Source: Marinomonas spartinae (GTDB taxonomy: Bacteria; Pseudomonadota; Gammaproteobacteria; Pseudomonadales; Marinomonadaceae). Taken from it: 64,000 bases of DNA. Location of the stretch: positions 78,678 through 142,677 of the forward strand of contig NZ_JAEMUI010000013.1 of assembly GCF_016461715.1 (NCBI RefSeq). The letters run 5' to 3'. The notes below the pieces were generated by a model that saw only the letters and a list, made by a program, of their open reading frames with translations, did no database searches and had not been told where the DNA came from. The position numbers and the translations under genes were made by a program. Positions within the stretch are counted from its first letter, which is position 1. The number at the start of each line of letters is the position of its first letter. Positions 1 to 9,609 of the stretch are shown here, in pieces.

Positions 1-797
<797 letters not shown>

Positions 798-1034
798 TTG
801 GATACTTTGATTCCATACGACTCATTAGCAAAAGACACGTTAGAAACAATATTAGACGATATTGTTTCGCGTGAAGGGACGGACTATGGTGACTATGATT
901 TATCGGCCGATCAGAAACGTCAGCAAGCGCTCAGGGCGCTAACATCCGGTAAAGCCGTGTTGCTGTTTGATACAGAAAGCGAAACCATTAAAATGGTGCC
1001 GAAAGACACACTAAGCCATTACGACTTCTCGTGA
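798..1034 (+). CDS. yheU: YheU family (UPF0270) small protein
   Basis: A 78-residue protein of the UPF0270/YheU family, whose function is unknown. The family signature is visible: LIPYDSLAKDTLETILDD followed by VSREGTDYGDYD. The start is unusual: a TTG directly after the ligA stop, preceded by GGAG at 786-789. A second TTG at 807 would also give a YheU-like N-terminus. The stop codon lies in the loop of a perfect 11-bp hairpin at 1018-1043. It is probably translated from the ligA transcript. Confidence 0.85.
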   Translation: MDTLIPYDSLAKDTLETILDDIVSREGTDYGDYDLSADQKRQQALRALTSGKAVLLFDTESETIKMVPKDTLSHYDFS

Positions 1035-1043
1035 AGTCGTAAT
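1018..1043. terminator. Perfect 11-bp hairpin between convergent yheU and cysE
   Basis: ATTACGACTTC at 1018-1028 pairs with GAAGTCGTAAT at 1033-1043 around a 4-nt loop. The stem contains the last codons and part of the stop of yheU. There is no adjacent T-run on either strand, so it could stabilise a 3' end rather than be a standard intrinsic terminator. Confidence 0.5.
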
Positions 1044-1061
1044 GTTAGGAACGTTTTTGTG

Positions 1062-1883
1062 CTAATTGCATTCTTGAGGATCACGAACACAATGGTTGAT
1101 GTTGTGGTCCATGTCCCTAGCAGGCTGCGTTCCGGTATTGTGGCCAACGACTTTAGCAGGAACGCCTGCGACGGTTGTATAAGGCTCGACGGGTTCTAGC
1201 ACCACGCTACCTGCGCCGATTTTGGCGCCTTCACCTACCTCAATGTTGCCTAAAATTTTGGCACCTGCGCCAATTAACACGCCAGAGCGAATTTTCGGGT
1301 GGCGGTCGCCGTGCTCTTTCCCTGTTCCTCCCAATGTAACGGATTGCAGGATGGAGACGTTATCTTCAATGACACAGGTTTCACCGACTACCAACCCCGT
1401 TGCATGGTCTAACATGATACCGCAACCAATGGTGGCGGCTGGGTGAATATCTACGCCAAAGACCATGGACATTTGGCCTTGTAAATACAGCGCTAAGCTT
1501 TTTCTATTTTGCTTCCACAGCCAGTTTGCCACACGATAGGTTTGTAAGGCGTGAAAACCTTTAAAGAAAAGTAAAGGCGTGGTGAGGCAATCACAGGCGG
1601 CATCGCGTTCTTTTATTGATATAATATCTTGCTCAATACACGGAACAATGCCAGATTGCGAATCCCCCATGGCTTCTTCAAATACTTCTCGAAGAACCAT
1701 TGCAGGAATAGAAATGCTGTCGAGCTTGCTGGCTAACAAAAAGCTCAATGCTGAGCTTAAACCATCGTGTCGTAAGATAGTGGTATTAAAATAGCTGGCA
1801 AGGATGGGCTCATCGAGCGAAAGCTTCTCCGCTTCTGCTTGTAAAGACGACCATAAGTTGCCAGATGTCACGGCATTGTACAT
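1062..1883 (-). CDS. cysE: Serine O-acetyltransferase CysE
   Basis: Makes O-acetyl-L-serine from serine and acetyl-CoA, the carbon acceptor for cysteine synthesis in the cytoplasm. The N-terminal half is the alpha-helical CysE domain. The C-terminal half is a left-handed beta-helix of hexapeptide repeats. The catalytic Asp/His pair matches D145 (VDIHP) and H160 (LDHATG). VSILQSVTLGGTGK and DRHPKI are strongly conserved. I place the start at the ATG at 1883, giving 273 residues, the length of E. coli CysE. A TTG at 1895 is in frame. The C-terminal tail after residue 250, which in the family takes part in feedback inhibition by cysteine, is present and ends in -CN. Confidence 0.95.
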   Translation of the reverse strand: MYNAVTSGNLWSSLQAEAEKLSLDEPILASYFNTTILRHDGLSSALSFLLASKLDSISIPAMVLREVFEEAMGDSQSGIVPCIEQDIISIKERDAACDCLTTPLLFFKGFHALQTYRVANWLWKQNRKSLALYLQGQMSMVFGVDIHPAATIGCGIMLDHATGLVVGETCVIEDNVSILQSVTLGGTGKEHGDRHPKIRSGVLIGAGAKILGNIEVGEGAKIGAGSVVLEPVEPYTTVAGVPAKVVGHNTGTQPARDMDHNINHCVRDPQECN

Positions 1884-1999
1884 AGTGTTACTCAAGAGCT
1901 ATTTACCTATGTTGATTCGAGGCTAGAATATAGGTTATGGGTTAGGACGAAACAAAACAAGGGCCAAGGCGAAGATTGCCAATGATTTATGGAGATAGT

Positions 2000-2329
2000 A
2001 TGACTACAAAAACCGTTGCCGATGCACTGCATATCTTTTACGAGTTAAACTCTACGTTTGCAGATGCTTATTGGGAAACCAACGATATTAATCAGAAGGA
2101 TCGCTTTTTTGCGATGAAAATGATCCTACAAGATGAGCTGGACGAATTGCATAAATTAAGTATGCAAGATCATATTTATCCTTATGAATCCATTAATTTG
2201 GGCGTGTTGCAATTAAGTGATCAGTTAAAAGGGTTGTTACCAGACTTGAATCGTTGTGTATTACGTCCACAAACCCGCAATCGTTTTATTGAGTTAATTC
2301 CAAGTGCTTGCACCTTGTTTGAGCGTTAA
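2000..2329 (+). CDS. Hypothetical protein, 109 aa, helix-rich
   Basis: I do not recognise this family. The chosen ATG is preceded by GGAG at 1991-1994; an upstream in-frame ATG at 1976 lacks such a site. The protein is soluble-looking, with no signal peptide or membrane segment, and appears largely alpha-helical and acidic. It has one cysteine near the C-terminal LNRCVLRP segment and another in SACTLFER. It is a single gene between divergent cysE and convergent mnmC. Codon use resembles that of its neighbours, which supports it being real. Function cannot be inferred. Confidence 0.65.
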   Translation: MTTKTVADALHIFYELNSTFADAYWETNDINQKDRFFAMKMILQDELDELHKLSMQDHIYPYESINLGVLQLSDQLKGLLPDLNRCVLRPQTRNRFIELIPSACTLFER

Positions 2330-2371
2330 TAATGTTTAAAGAGTAAGGCAAACCAGTAAGAGGTAAAACAT

Positions 2372-2407
2372 AGAGCACTTTGCCTATTACCTCGGGTAAA
2401 GTGCTCT
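2372..2407. terminator. Bidirectional terminator-like hairpin
   Basis: AGAGCACTTT at 2372-2381 pairs with AAAGTGCTCT at 2398-2407, and further pairing is possible inside. It lies between the convergent 109-aa gene and mnmC. Confidence 0.6.
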
Positions 2408-2414
2408 CGTTAGA

Positions 2415-4457
2415 TTACTTGTTTTGGACAGCCTCTTGACGTTTCAGATCTCTCACGATGAATCGACTAGGGTGCAATCGATTGATAATTCTTTGCTCAA
2501 TTGGTGCGGCCTCACCGGTAATTAAACTGGTTAAATAGCAGGCACTAAGAGGTGTGGACACTAGGCCACGGGAGCCATGGCCAATGTTTAGAAATAATCC
2601 ATTGTTCATCTGTGCCACCTTATCGCTTTTCCATTTGGCATTTTTGCTCAATGTTGCGTAATGAGATTCGATTATCTCAGGGTTAAAGACAGGCCCAACC
2701 ATCGGCGTGTAGTCTGGAATCGCGCAACGAAAGGACACCCGACCACCACAATCTTTCACCTTTAGAGTATTCGCTTTGAGCTTTAGGAGGGTTTCCAGCA
2801 TTCTTAGGTTTCTAGCATGGCCTTCTTCTCGGACGTTCTCATCTTGATCTTTTAGGTCATAAGTTGCCCCAAAATGAAAGGTATCTTCAAGAGCGGGAGA
2901 AACATACCCTTCTTGGCAAATAACATAGGGCGTGTGTAACTCGTTTTGGTCTTCACAGGCGTCTTGAGCCGCTTCTAATGGCAAGTAAGAGACTTGGCCG
3001 CGAATAGGGTAAGCAGGTGTATTCGGTAAATAATCAATACGATTTGTGTCGTTGGCGGTGCAGAAGACAATATCGGAAAAAGCGTGTGTCCCCGTTTGAT
3101 GACTCGCTTGCCAAGGTAGCGAAGGATGTTCCGCTTTGTTGAGAGATACAAGCTGCGTATTTAATTGAACCTCTATGTTTTTATGGCTAAGCAGTGTTTC
3201 ACACAGACGAGTAGGCACAACCCAGCCAGATAAAGGAAGAAAGAGGCTGTCTTTTTCATCCTGTTTAGCTTGCATAACCGTGTCAGGGTAAAGCTCGCTG
3301 GCTAACATCGTTGCGAATCGGGCACGCTCTTTTTCATTGTTTGGTCGTTGGATCAAACCACATTGATCCCAAAACACCTTATTTTCATCAAGGGTCGAAT
3401 AAAGCCGAGCAGCAAACAGGTAAGCGGCTAAATAAAAGCGATTGATAGTGGTGTCTTGCGAACTGAGTTTAGGGTAAAGCATGCCTTGTGGGTTACCTGA
3501 TGCTTGACAAGCAATTTCTCTGCCTTGCTCCCATACTGTGACTTTGATGCCTTGATGAGCCAGTGACGCGGCGGTGGTCGCCCCTGCTAAGCCAGAGCCT
3601 ACCACTAAAACATGTTTAGATGCTTTATGAGCATGCGGATGGTTTGACCGAACATTAAACCAGGCTTGCCCTTGCACCATGCGCTCTGGGAACGAAGCGG
3701 TTGATTGATTAAGTTCTCCCACTGCCATTTCTCTTTTATGACCAAAGCCTTTGACTTTGCGTACCTCAAAGCCAACGTCTTGTAGGCCACGGCGAACAAT
3801 GCCCGCCGCCGTGAAGGTCGCAAAAGTAGTGCCTTGATGGCTTAAACGATTAATGTGCTTGAATAAAGAGGGAGACCACATGTCAGGGTTTTTACTCGGC
3901 GCGAAGCCATCCAAAAACCAGGCATCGATGTCGGCATTAAGTTCCGATAAGCCGTCTTGCGCTTCGCCAAACCAAAGAGTTAGCTGAATGCGCCCCTGAG
4001 CCAATTCAATACGGTGAAAACCATGACTTAATTGCGGGTAATGTTTGATCAGCTCTTGGCTCTGGTTTGCAAGAGAAGGCCACATTTTTAAGGCATTGAT
4101 AAGTTGTTCCCTGGAGAGCGGGAACTTTTCAACTGAGATAAAATGCAGTGTCGTATCCACAGGAGCCTGTTCAATAAAAGCCTGCCACGCACATAGAAAA
4201 TTTAATCCGGTACCAAAGCCTGTTTCAGCAATGGCAAAAGAAGGAGTGGTTAAGTTTTTCCAACGTTCAGATAAATGATTGTGTTGCAAAAAGACATAAC
4301 GGGTTTCTTCTAATCCTGCTTCTTTATCAAAGTACACATCATCAAACTGGTTTGAGTGAGGGGCGCCATCTTCCCCCCAAGTCAGTGTAGGCGGTGCTAA
4401 TCGGTAGCTAGTTAACACGTTTGATGCTCTTAATAATGACAGGTGAGGTTGGTACAT
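2415..4457 (-). CDS. mnmC: Bifunctional tRNA mnm5s2U34 biosynthesis protein MnmC
   Basis: Completes 5-methylaminomethyl-2-thiouridine at tRNA wobble position 34. The FAD-dependent oxidase domain removes the carboxymethyl group and the SAM-dependent domain methylates the resulting amine. At 680 residues it is the normal fused length. The methyltransferase half covers roughly residues 1-240, with TGFGTGLNFL and WFLDGFAPSKNPDMW visible. The FAD-binding motif VVGSGLAGATTAASLAHQG begins near residue 287. The C-terminal NIGHGSRGLVSTPLSA segment is typical. Its start overlaps the end of the upstream cyclophilin gene by about 50 bp, so the two are translationally linked or at least cotranscribed. Confidence 0.95.
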   Translation of the reverse strand: MYQPHLSLLRASNVLTSYRLAPPTLTWGEDGAPHSNQFDDVYFDKEAGLEETRYVFLQHNHLSERWKNLTTPSFAIAETGFGTGLNFLCAWQAFIEQAPVDTTLHFISVEKFPLSREQLINALKMWPSLANQSQELIKHYPQLSHGFHRIELAQGRIQLTLWFGEAQDGLSELNADIDAWFLDGFAPSKNPDMWSPSLFKHINRLSHQGTTFATFTAAGIVRRGLQDVGFEVRKVKGFGHKREMAVGELNQSTASFPERMVQGQAWFNVRSNHPHAHKASKHVLVVGSGLAGATTAASLAHQGIKVTVWEQGREIACQASGNPQGMLYPKLSSQDTTINRFYLAAYLFAARLYSTLDENKVFWDQCGLIQRPNNEKERARFATMLASELYPDTVMQAKQDEKDSLFLPLSGWVVPTRLCETLLSHKNIEVQLNTQLVSLNKAEHPSLPWQASHQTGTHAFSDIVFCTANDTNRIDYLPNTPAYPIRGQVSYLPLEAAQDACEDQNELHTPYVICQEGYVSPALEDTFHFGATYDLKDQDENVREEGHARNLRMLETLLKLKANTLKVKDCGGRVSFRCAIPDYTPMVGPVFNPEIIESHYATLSKNAKWKSDKVAQMNNGLFLNIGHGSRGLVSTPLSACYLTSLITGEAAPIEQRIINRLHPSRFIVRDLKRQEAVQNK

Positions 4458-4962
4458 TACGGTACGGGCCTACGGATTTTGTGGGGACGTTAGCAATATC
4501 GTCAACGACCGCCATACCTGAAATAACGTGACCAAATACGGTGTAGCCAGGACCACCACTCGCACCATCGTTCAAAAAGTCATTATCTTTTAGGTTGATG
4601 AAAAACTGAGAGGTGGCACTGTTTGGATCTTGTGTGCGAGCCATGGCAATGGTTCCTCGGTTATTCGGCAAGCCATTATCCCCTTCATAGTCAATGGGAG
4701 CGTGAGTGGCTTTTTGTTTCAGATCTTTTGTGAATCCACCACCTTGAATCATAAACCCTGGAATAACACGATGAAAAATGGTGCCGTTGTAAAAGCCTTG
4801 ATCAACATAATTGAGGAAGTTTTTGACGGTTTTAGGGGCGGCTTTATCATTAAGGTCGACCCGAATGGTTCCCTTATTTGTTTGTATGTCGACTTCCGTT
4901 GCATTGGCTTGTAATAAACAGAGGCTGGTCAAAATAAGCCCTGTGATGAGAGTCTTGCGCAT
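4408..4962 (-). CDS. ppiA: Periplasmic peptidyl-prolyl cis-trans isomerase, cyclophilin type
   Basis: Cyclophilin that catalyses proline isomerisation, probably in the periplasm. I start it at the ATG at 4962, giving 184 residues that begin MRKTLITGLILTS. This is a classic signal peptide with likely cleavage after ANA. The longer upstream frame has no support. Cyclophilin motifs FHRVIPGFMIQGGGF (catalytic Arg included), ATSQFFINL and GYTVFGHVI are all present. It lies upstream of mnmC and overlaps it by 50 bp. The gene symbol assumes the secreted ppiA-type paralogue. Confidence 0.9.
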   Translation of the reverse strand: MRKTLITGLILTSLCLLQANATEVDIQTNKGTIRVDLNDKAAPKTVKNFLNYVDQGFYNGTIFHRVIPGFMIQGGGFTKDLKQKATHAPIDYEGDNGLPNNRGTIAMARTQDPNSATSQFFINLKDNDFLNDGASGGPGYTVFGHVISGMAVVDDIANVPTKSVGPYRNVPTSPVIIKSIKRVN

Positions 4963-5078
4963 TGTGGTTTTCCTTAAATGGTGAATAATCCCATAATATG
5001 GGGAGCATAAACGTACGCCAAGCGGTTTGGTCAAACTGTCAGTATGTTTCAAAATGAGTATTTTACAGGAGAAATGGC

Positions 5079-5366
5079 ATGCGAACAGCCATTGTTGAAA
5101 TTGAATATTGTACCTTATGCCGTTGGATGTTGCGGGCAGCCTGGCTATCTCAGGAGCTATTGACCACATTTGACGATGACATTAAAAGCGTCACACTGAT
5201 TCCTTCGCAGGGCGGTATTTTCAAAGTACGGGTGAATGGTGAAGAAATTTGGTGTCGTAAATCGGAAGGCGGGTTTCCGGAAGCGAAAGTGCTAAAACAG
5301 AGAATGCGAGATGTGATTGATCCAGAGCGGAACTTGGGGCATTCAGATGTAAAAACCTCAAGTTAA
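5079..5366 (+). CDS. SelT/SelW/SelH (Rdx) family thioredoxin-like protein
   Basis: A 95-residue Rdx-family protein. These are small thioredoxin-fold proteins related to selenoprotein W, with a poorly defined redox role. The redox motif is CTLC at residues 11-14, with cysteine where selenoprotein members carry selenocysteine. RWMLRAAWLSQELL and the late GGFPEAKVLKQRMRDVI segment match the family. The start has AGGAG at 5067-5071. An ATG at 5074 is in another frame. It is divergent from the cyclophilin gene and followed by a clear terminator. Confidence 0.85.
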   Translation: MRTAIVEIEYCTLCRWMLRAAWLSQELLTTFDDDIKSVTLIPSQGGIFKVRVNGEEIWCRKSEGGFPEAKVLKQRMRDVIDPERNLGHSDVKTSS

Positions 5367-5386
5367 GGCGCTATAATACGGCAACC

Positions 5387-5438
5387 AAAAAACGCGCTTG
5401 TGTTCTTATATCTTATGTGGACACTAAGCGCGTTTTTT
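5387..5438. terminator. Bidirectional intrinsic terminator
   Basis: AACGCGCTT at 5391-5399 pairs with AAGCGCGTT at 5426-5434. It is flanked by an A-run on the left and a T-run on the right, so it works for either strand. It sits between the SelW-like gene and yciI. Confidence 0.75.
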
Positions 5439-5471
5439 ATTGCTAAGCATGGCAAGTAAAGCAAGCAGTGC

Positions 5472-5774
5472 CTAGTTAGGAAAAACCTGTTTAAATGGTT
5501 TTACCACGACACGCTGATACACGCCAGCGGCGACATAAGGGTCTGCATCGGCCCATTTTTGCGCTTCTTCTAGGCTGGGGAATTCTGCTACCACCACACT
5601 TCCTGTAAAGCCTGCGTCACCTGGATTATCGGAATCGATGGCTGGACTGGGACCAGCTAGAACGAGACGTCCTGCATTTTGTAATACTTGCAAGCGCTCT
5701 AAATGAGCAGGGCGAGCTTGCTGACGTGCCGGTAAGCTGTTTTCGACGTCGTCGCTAATAATGGAGTAGAGCAT
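5472..5774 (-). CDS. yciI: YciI family protein
   Basis: A 100-residue YciI-like protein with a dimeric ferredoxin-like alpha+beta fold; its physiological role is unknown. The family-typical N-terminus [13 protein letters not shown], the His in RPAHLERL near residue 24, and [10 protein letters not shown] near residue 80 are present. It follows yciB by two bases. The E. coli neighbourhood has the same yciB-yciI pairing, so one transcript is likely. Confidence 0.93.
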   Translation of the reverse strand: MLYSIISDDVENSLPARQQARPAHLERLQVLQNAGRLVLAGPSPAIDSDNPGDAGFTGSVVVAEFPSLEEAQKWADADPYVAAGVYQRVVVKPFKQVFPN

Positions 5775-5776
5775 GG

Positions 5777-6313
5777 TTATTCCTTATTTTGCATATGAGA
5801 AGAAAGGTAGATGCCTTGTAAGATAATAAAGACCACTGTCATACCGAGTAGGCCAAATAATTTAAAATCAACCCAGATATCCTCACTGAATGAGAAGGCC
5901 ACATAAATATTCACCGCACCAGATAGGATGAAAAAGCCAACCCATGCGAGGTTTAAGGTGCGCCAGACTTTGAAAGGAAGGTCAATTTTATCGCCCATAA
6001 TACGTTGGATGATATTTTTATCACCAATGAACTGACTGCCTAAAAAGGCTAGGGCAAACAACCAATTCACAATAGTGGGCTTCCACTTGATAAATTCACT
6101 GTTTTTAAACAGTACAGTGGCACCACCCAGCAGAATCACCAGAGCTAAAGAAACCAAGTGCATTTTTTCTACTGTTTTATGGCGGAACCAGTTGTAGCCA
6201 ACTTGCAGTATGCTCGCTGGGATCAAGATGGCGGTGGCTAAAATAATATTCCCAGTTATTTTGTAGACAACAAAGAACACTACGATAGGAAGAAAGTCGA
6301 ATAGTAATTTCAT
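5777..6313 (-). CDS. yciB: Intracellular septation protein A family, inner membrane (YciB/IspZ)
   Basis: An integral inner-membrane protein of 178 residues with about five hydrophobic helices, linked in the family to cell-envelope synthesis and septation. Recognisable segments are [37 protein letters not shown] and [22 protein letters not shown]. It is first in a two-gene unit with yciI and divergent from the PHP-domain gene, with 66 bp between them. Confidence 0.93.
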   Translation of the reverse strand: MKLLFDFLPIVVFFVVYKITGNIILATAILIPASILQVGYNWFRHKTVEKMHLVSLALVILLGGATVLFKNSEFIKWKPTIVNWLFALAFLGSQFIGDKNIIQRIMGDKIDLPFKVWRTLNLAWVGFFILSGAVNIYVAFSFSEDIWVDFKLFGLLGMTVVFIILQGIYLSSHMQNKE

Positions 6314-6342
6314 ATAAAAACCAATTTATGTATGCTGGACTT

Positions 6343-6363
6343 ATAATAACCATCATTATCATT
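6343..6363. promoter_or_regulatory. Possible Fur-like site between yciB and rnm
   Basis: The 66-bp divergent spacer contains consecutive ATCATT-type hexamers. Read on the minus strand this gives TGATAATGATGGTTATTA. The left half matches the 7-1-7 Fur consensus well and the right half poorly. No iron-related gene adjoins it, so this is weak. Confidence 0.2.
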
Positions 6364-6379
6364 AAAGAACAGTCTATCT

Positions 6380-7228
6380 ATGACAGAAGCCGCGAGCTAT
6401 CGTAAAGTTGATCTTCATACACACTCTATTTGTTCCGATGGGCGTTTGTCACCCACAGAGCTGGTGGATCTAGCTGTTGAGCAAGGGGTATCCTTATTTG
6501 CCTTGACTGACCATGATACATTAGATGGATTGCCAGAAGCCAGACAACGGGCAGAGCAGCAACAGTTGAGTTTTATTAATGGTGTCGAACTGTCTACCCA
6601 GTGGAAGGGGATTCCATTGCATATGGTTGCGCTGAATTTTGAACCAGATAATTCGGCGTTATTAGCGATTGTTCAGTCTAATCAAACGATACGCCTGCAG
6701 CGGGCGCGTCGCATCGCGGATTTATTGGTAAAACAAGGCTTGCCGGATTTATTTGATGAAGCTGTTGAGTTGGCAGGAATTAGCCAACTTGGTCGCCCCC
6801 ACTTTGCCTCCTTGATGGTTGAAAAAGGTTTGGTCAAAGACGCTAATAAAGCCTTTGATCGATATCTAGGGAATAAACGGTTGGGGCAGTTGCGTGATGT
6901 TTGGCTTGATTTGGAAAGTGTATTAACGCAGTTGAAAGAGCAAAATATGGCGTTGATTCTAGCGCACCCCAGACGATACCCGTTGACGGTGACCAAGTTG
7001 AAACACTTGTTAGCGGATTTTAAAAAATGGGGAGGGACAGCCATGGAAGTCGCCTCTGGCAATGAAAAGCCAGATAGTGTTCGTCTATTGGAACGTTTGT
7101 CTCAAGAATACGCTCTTGAAGCATCGATGGGGAGCGATTTCCACGGGCCGTTTGGCCCTTGGACACAAGTGGGAAAGTTTACCCAGGTGAATGAGTCGGG
7201 GATAGATTTGGTTCATCAATATTGGTGA
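6380..7228 (+). CDS. rnm: PHP-domain 5'-3' exoribonuclease / nucleotide phosphatase (RNase AM type)
   Basis: Member of the TrpH/YciV PHP family. E. coli RNase AM trims the 5' ends of rRNAs, and relatives hydrolyse 3',5'-nucleoside bisphosphates. At 282 residues it is of normal length. Metal-binding motifs are DLHTHSICSDG at residues 11-21, TDHDTLDG in the forties, the GVELSTQW segment, LAHPRRYP and the C-terminal SDFHGPFGPW. Gene order rnm-yciO-rluB matches the common gammaproteobacterial cluster. Confidence 0.9.
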   Translation: MTEAASYRKVDLHTHSICSDGRLSPTELVDLAVEQGVSLFALTDHDTLDGLPEARQRAEQQQLSFINGVELSTQWKGIPLHMVALNFEPDNSALLAIVQSNQTIRLQRARRIADLLVKQGLPDLFDEAVELAGISQLGRPHFASLMVEKGLVKDANKAFDRYLGNKRLGQLRDVWLDLESVLTQLKEQNMALILAHPRRYPLTVTKLKHLLADFKKWGGTAMEVASGNEKPDSVRLLERLSQEYALEASMGSDFHGPFGPWTQVGKFTQVNESGIDLVHQYW

Positions 7229-7397
7229 TGAATCGATAAGAGCAGATCTATTGGGTTTTCGACGCGTTATAGTCTAGTATGTAATTGATGTAAGAGCATT
7301 TTTATTGATCTTTTGGAGCCACTGTTTGGGCTCTAAGGTGCAGTAATAATTTATGGCTCTGAAAATGTCAAAGATTAGCCGAATGATGGAGTAAGCA

Positions 7398-8018
7398 GTG
7401 AGTCAATTTTTTCAAATACATCCAGAAAACCCTCAGGCGCGCTTGATCAAGCAGGCCGTTCAGGTGATTCGCAGTGGTGGCGTTATTGCTTACCCAACAG
7501 ATTGTGGCTATTCGCTTGGATGCCAGTTGGGCGATAAGTCGGCATTGGATCGTATTCGAGCCATTCGACGTCTCGACGATAAGCATAATTTTACCTTAGT
7601 GTGCAGTGATTTATCAGAGATTTCCACCTATGCACGCTTTGATAATCACTTGTATCGGTTATTGAAAAACAATACCCCAGGTCCTTATACGTTTATCTTT
7701 CCTGCTACTTCTGAGGTGCCAAGGCGGTTGCTTCATCCTAAACGGAAAACCATTGGTATCCGTGTACCAGATAGCCGAATAGTGTCTGCCTTATTAGCAG
7801 AACTAGGCGAGCCCATCATGAGTGTGTCGTTGATTTTGCCGGGTGAAAACGAGCCGCTAACGGATCCTTATGATATACGAGACAGCTTAGAGCATGCGTT
7901 GGATTTGGTGATTGATGGCGGCTTTTGTGGCTTATTACCGACTACCGTGGTAGCGATGGACTCGGAGCAGATTGAAGTAGTGCGTGTTGGCGCGGGTGAT
8001 CCGTCCGTATTTGAGTAA
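7398..8018 (+). CDS. yciO: YciO/YrdC/Sua5 family threonylcarbamoyl-AMP synthase-like protein
   Basis: A YciO-type member of the Sua5/YrdC family. Its relatives make threonylcarbamoyl-AMP for tRNA t6A; the YciO branch has a less certain role. The start is GTG, supported by GGAG at 7388-7391. Family motifs GGVIAYPTDCGYSLGC, PGPYTFIFPAT and KRKTIGIRVPD are intact over 206 residues. It lies between rnm and rluB. Confidence 0.9.
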   Translation: MSQFFQIHPENPQARLIKQAVQVIRSGGVIAYPTDCGYSLGCQLGDKSALDRIRAIRRLDDKHNFTLVCSDLSEISTYARFDNHLYRLLKNNTPGPYTFIFPATSEVPRRLLHPKRKTIGIRVPDSRIVSALLAELGEPIMSVSLILPGENEPLTDPYDIRDSLEHALDLVIDGGFCGLLPTTVVAMDSEQIEVVRVGAGDPSVFE

Positions 8019-8135
8019 ATTGTGTGGTAGGGCGCTGTTATGCGATGCCATGTACGATTATAATGCTGCCCATATTTGTGTTATACCGTTTTATATAATG
8101 GGTTGCTGAGAAGCATTCCCTCTAAGAGGTTCGTA

Positions 8136-9029
8136 ATGGACGAGAAATTACAAAAAGTATTAGCGAGAGCGGGCCAAGGTTCGCGTCGAGAAATGGAAAA
8201 CCGTATTCGTGAAGGGCGGGTTCTAGTTAATGGTGCGGTAGCAACATTAGGGGATCGCGTCAGTTTGACTGATGTTATCGAGCTGGATGGCTATCCGGTT
8301 AAAGTGACGGAAGCCGGGGAAGGGCGCCGTGTCATAATCTATAACAAGCCAGAAGGTGAAGTTTGTACCCGCAAAGATCCAGAAGGCCGCCCCACGGTAT
8401 TTGATAAACTTCCTAGGTTACGTGGCGAGCGCTGGATTGCTGTTGGCCGTTTGGATATCAACACATCAGGTCTTCTTTTGTTTACCACCGATGGTGAGTT
8501 AGCGAACCGCTTGATGCATCCATCGACTGAAATTGATCGAGAGTATTTGGTGCGAGTGATGGGCGATGTTTCTGAAGAAAACATTGCAGCACTGAAAAAA
8601 GGAGTGACGTTAGACGACGGCATTGCTAAGTTTACCGACATTGTTGATGGTGGTGGTGAAGGCATTAACCGCTGGTTTTATGTGTGCTTAATGGAAGGTC
8701 GTAATCGTGAAGTCCGTCGTTTGTGGGAGTCTCAAGGGGTGAAAGTGAACCGCTTGAAGCGAGTTCGTTTTGGTCCGGTTTTCTTGCCATCAAAAGCGAA
8801 AATGGGCCGCTGGGTGGAAATGGATGACGCAGAGGTCAATGCCTTGTGTGCCATGGTTGATATCCAAGTCACGAGTAAGCCAAAAACACAGCAGCAGAAA
8901 CAAGAAGTCAAACGTCAGCAAAGTAAGACGACAGCGGGTGGGGCTCGTCGCCCGAAAGGGTTTGATTGGCAAAGCAGTGATAAGCCAGAATTCAAGCCCA
9001 AAAAACCGGGTAAGCGATCTTTTCGTTAA
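8136..9029 (+). CDS. rluB: 23S rRNA pseudouridine(2605) synthase RluB
   Basis: Isomerises U2605 of 23S rRNA to pseudouridine. I use the ATG at 8136, which has AGAGG at 8125-8129, giving 297 residues. The 20-codon upstream extension has no family support. An S4 RNA-binding domain occupies residues 1-60. The catalytic motif [12 protein letters not shown] carries Asp107. [11 protein letters not shown] follows near residue 190. The C-terminal 50 residues are a low-complexity basic Lys/Gln/Arg tail, usual for RluB of marine gammaproteobacteria. scpA and scpB, often placed just before rluB, are absent here. Confidence 0.94.
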   Translation: MDEKLQKVLARAGQGSRREMENRIREGRVLVNGAVATLGDRVSLTDVIELDGYPVKVTEAGEGRRVIIYNKPEGEVCTRKDPEGRPTVFDKLPRLRGERWIAVGRLDINTSGLLLFTTDGELANRLMHPSTEIDREYLVRVMGDVSEENIAALKKGVTLDDGIAKFTDIVDGGGEGINRWFYVCLMEGRNREVRRLWESQGVKVNRLKRVRFGPVFLPSKAKMGRWVEMDDAEVNALCAMVDIQVTSKPKTQQQKQEVKRQQSKTTAGGARRPKGFDWQSSDKPEFKPKKPGKRSFR

Positions 9030-9106
9030 AAAGATGTTTGATTAACGACTCTTTGATGATTGCAAACCGGGCTTAGCGTAAATAAGTGAGTTAGGAGTAG
9101 TAGAAC

Positions 9107-9565
9107 ATGTTTCGTTGGATGGCAGTAATCATCGTTGCTTTGGTGATAGGCTTCTTTGTCTATGTGAAGTTAAATAACCGAATGCCTGATGATTTAGGTA
9201 TGACGGCCGGACTGTTTAAATCCTGCCCAACTTCTCCGAATTGTGTGTCCAGTCAGGCTGAAAAAACAGATAAAGTCCACTACACTGATTCCATACCTTA
9301 CACAGGGAATCGTAAAGATGTGCAATTGGCCATTGAGTCATACTTTTTGAAAAAAGGTAATGCGGACATTGTTACGAGTCGCCTTGGCTATGTGCATCTT
9401 GAGGTAAAAAGCGCTCTAATTGGCTATATTGATGATGTTGAGTTTTACTTACCTGAGTCTAAAAAAATAATTGAAGTACGTTCGGCCTCACGGGTTGGTT
9501 ATTCTGATATGGGAGTCAATCGTAAGCGCATTGAACAACTCAGAGAGTTTCTTGCTAAACAATAA
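9107..9565 (+). CDS. DUF1499 family membrane-anchored protein
   Basis: A 152-residue DUF1499 protein of unknown function. An N-terminal hydrophobic segment (about residues 4-21) probably anchors it, with the rest outside the cytoplasm. Family motifs are present: CPTSPNCVSSQA with two cysteines near residues 40-47, DDVEFYLP, and the terminal RSASRVGYSDMGVNRKRIEQLR. It lies 44 bp upstream of the response regulator gene on the same strand, so it may be cotranscribed with the two-component pair. Confidence 0.88.
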   Translation: MFRWMAVIIVALVIGFFVYVKLNNRMPDDLGMTAGLFKSCPTSPNCVSSQAEKTDKVHYTDSIPYTGNRKDVQLAIESYFLKKGNADIVTSRLGYVHLEVKSALIGYIDDVEFYLPESKKIIEVRSASRVGYSDMGVNRKRIEQLREFLAKQ

Positions 9566-9609
9566 TATCAGCAACAACGAAGTATTAAGTATAAGGATGA
9601 GGACGGCAA

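Noticed and set aside
5079..5366. A selenocysteine codon in the SelW-like gene
   Set aside because: The redox motif is encoded by ordinary cysteine codons (CTLC) and there is no in-frame TGA.
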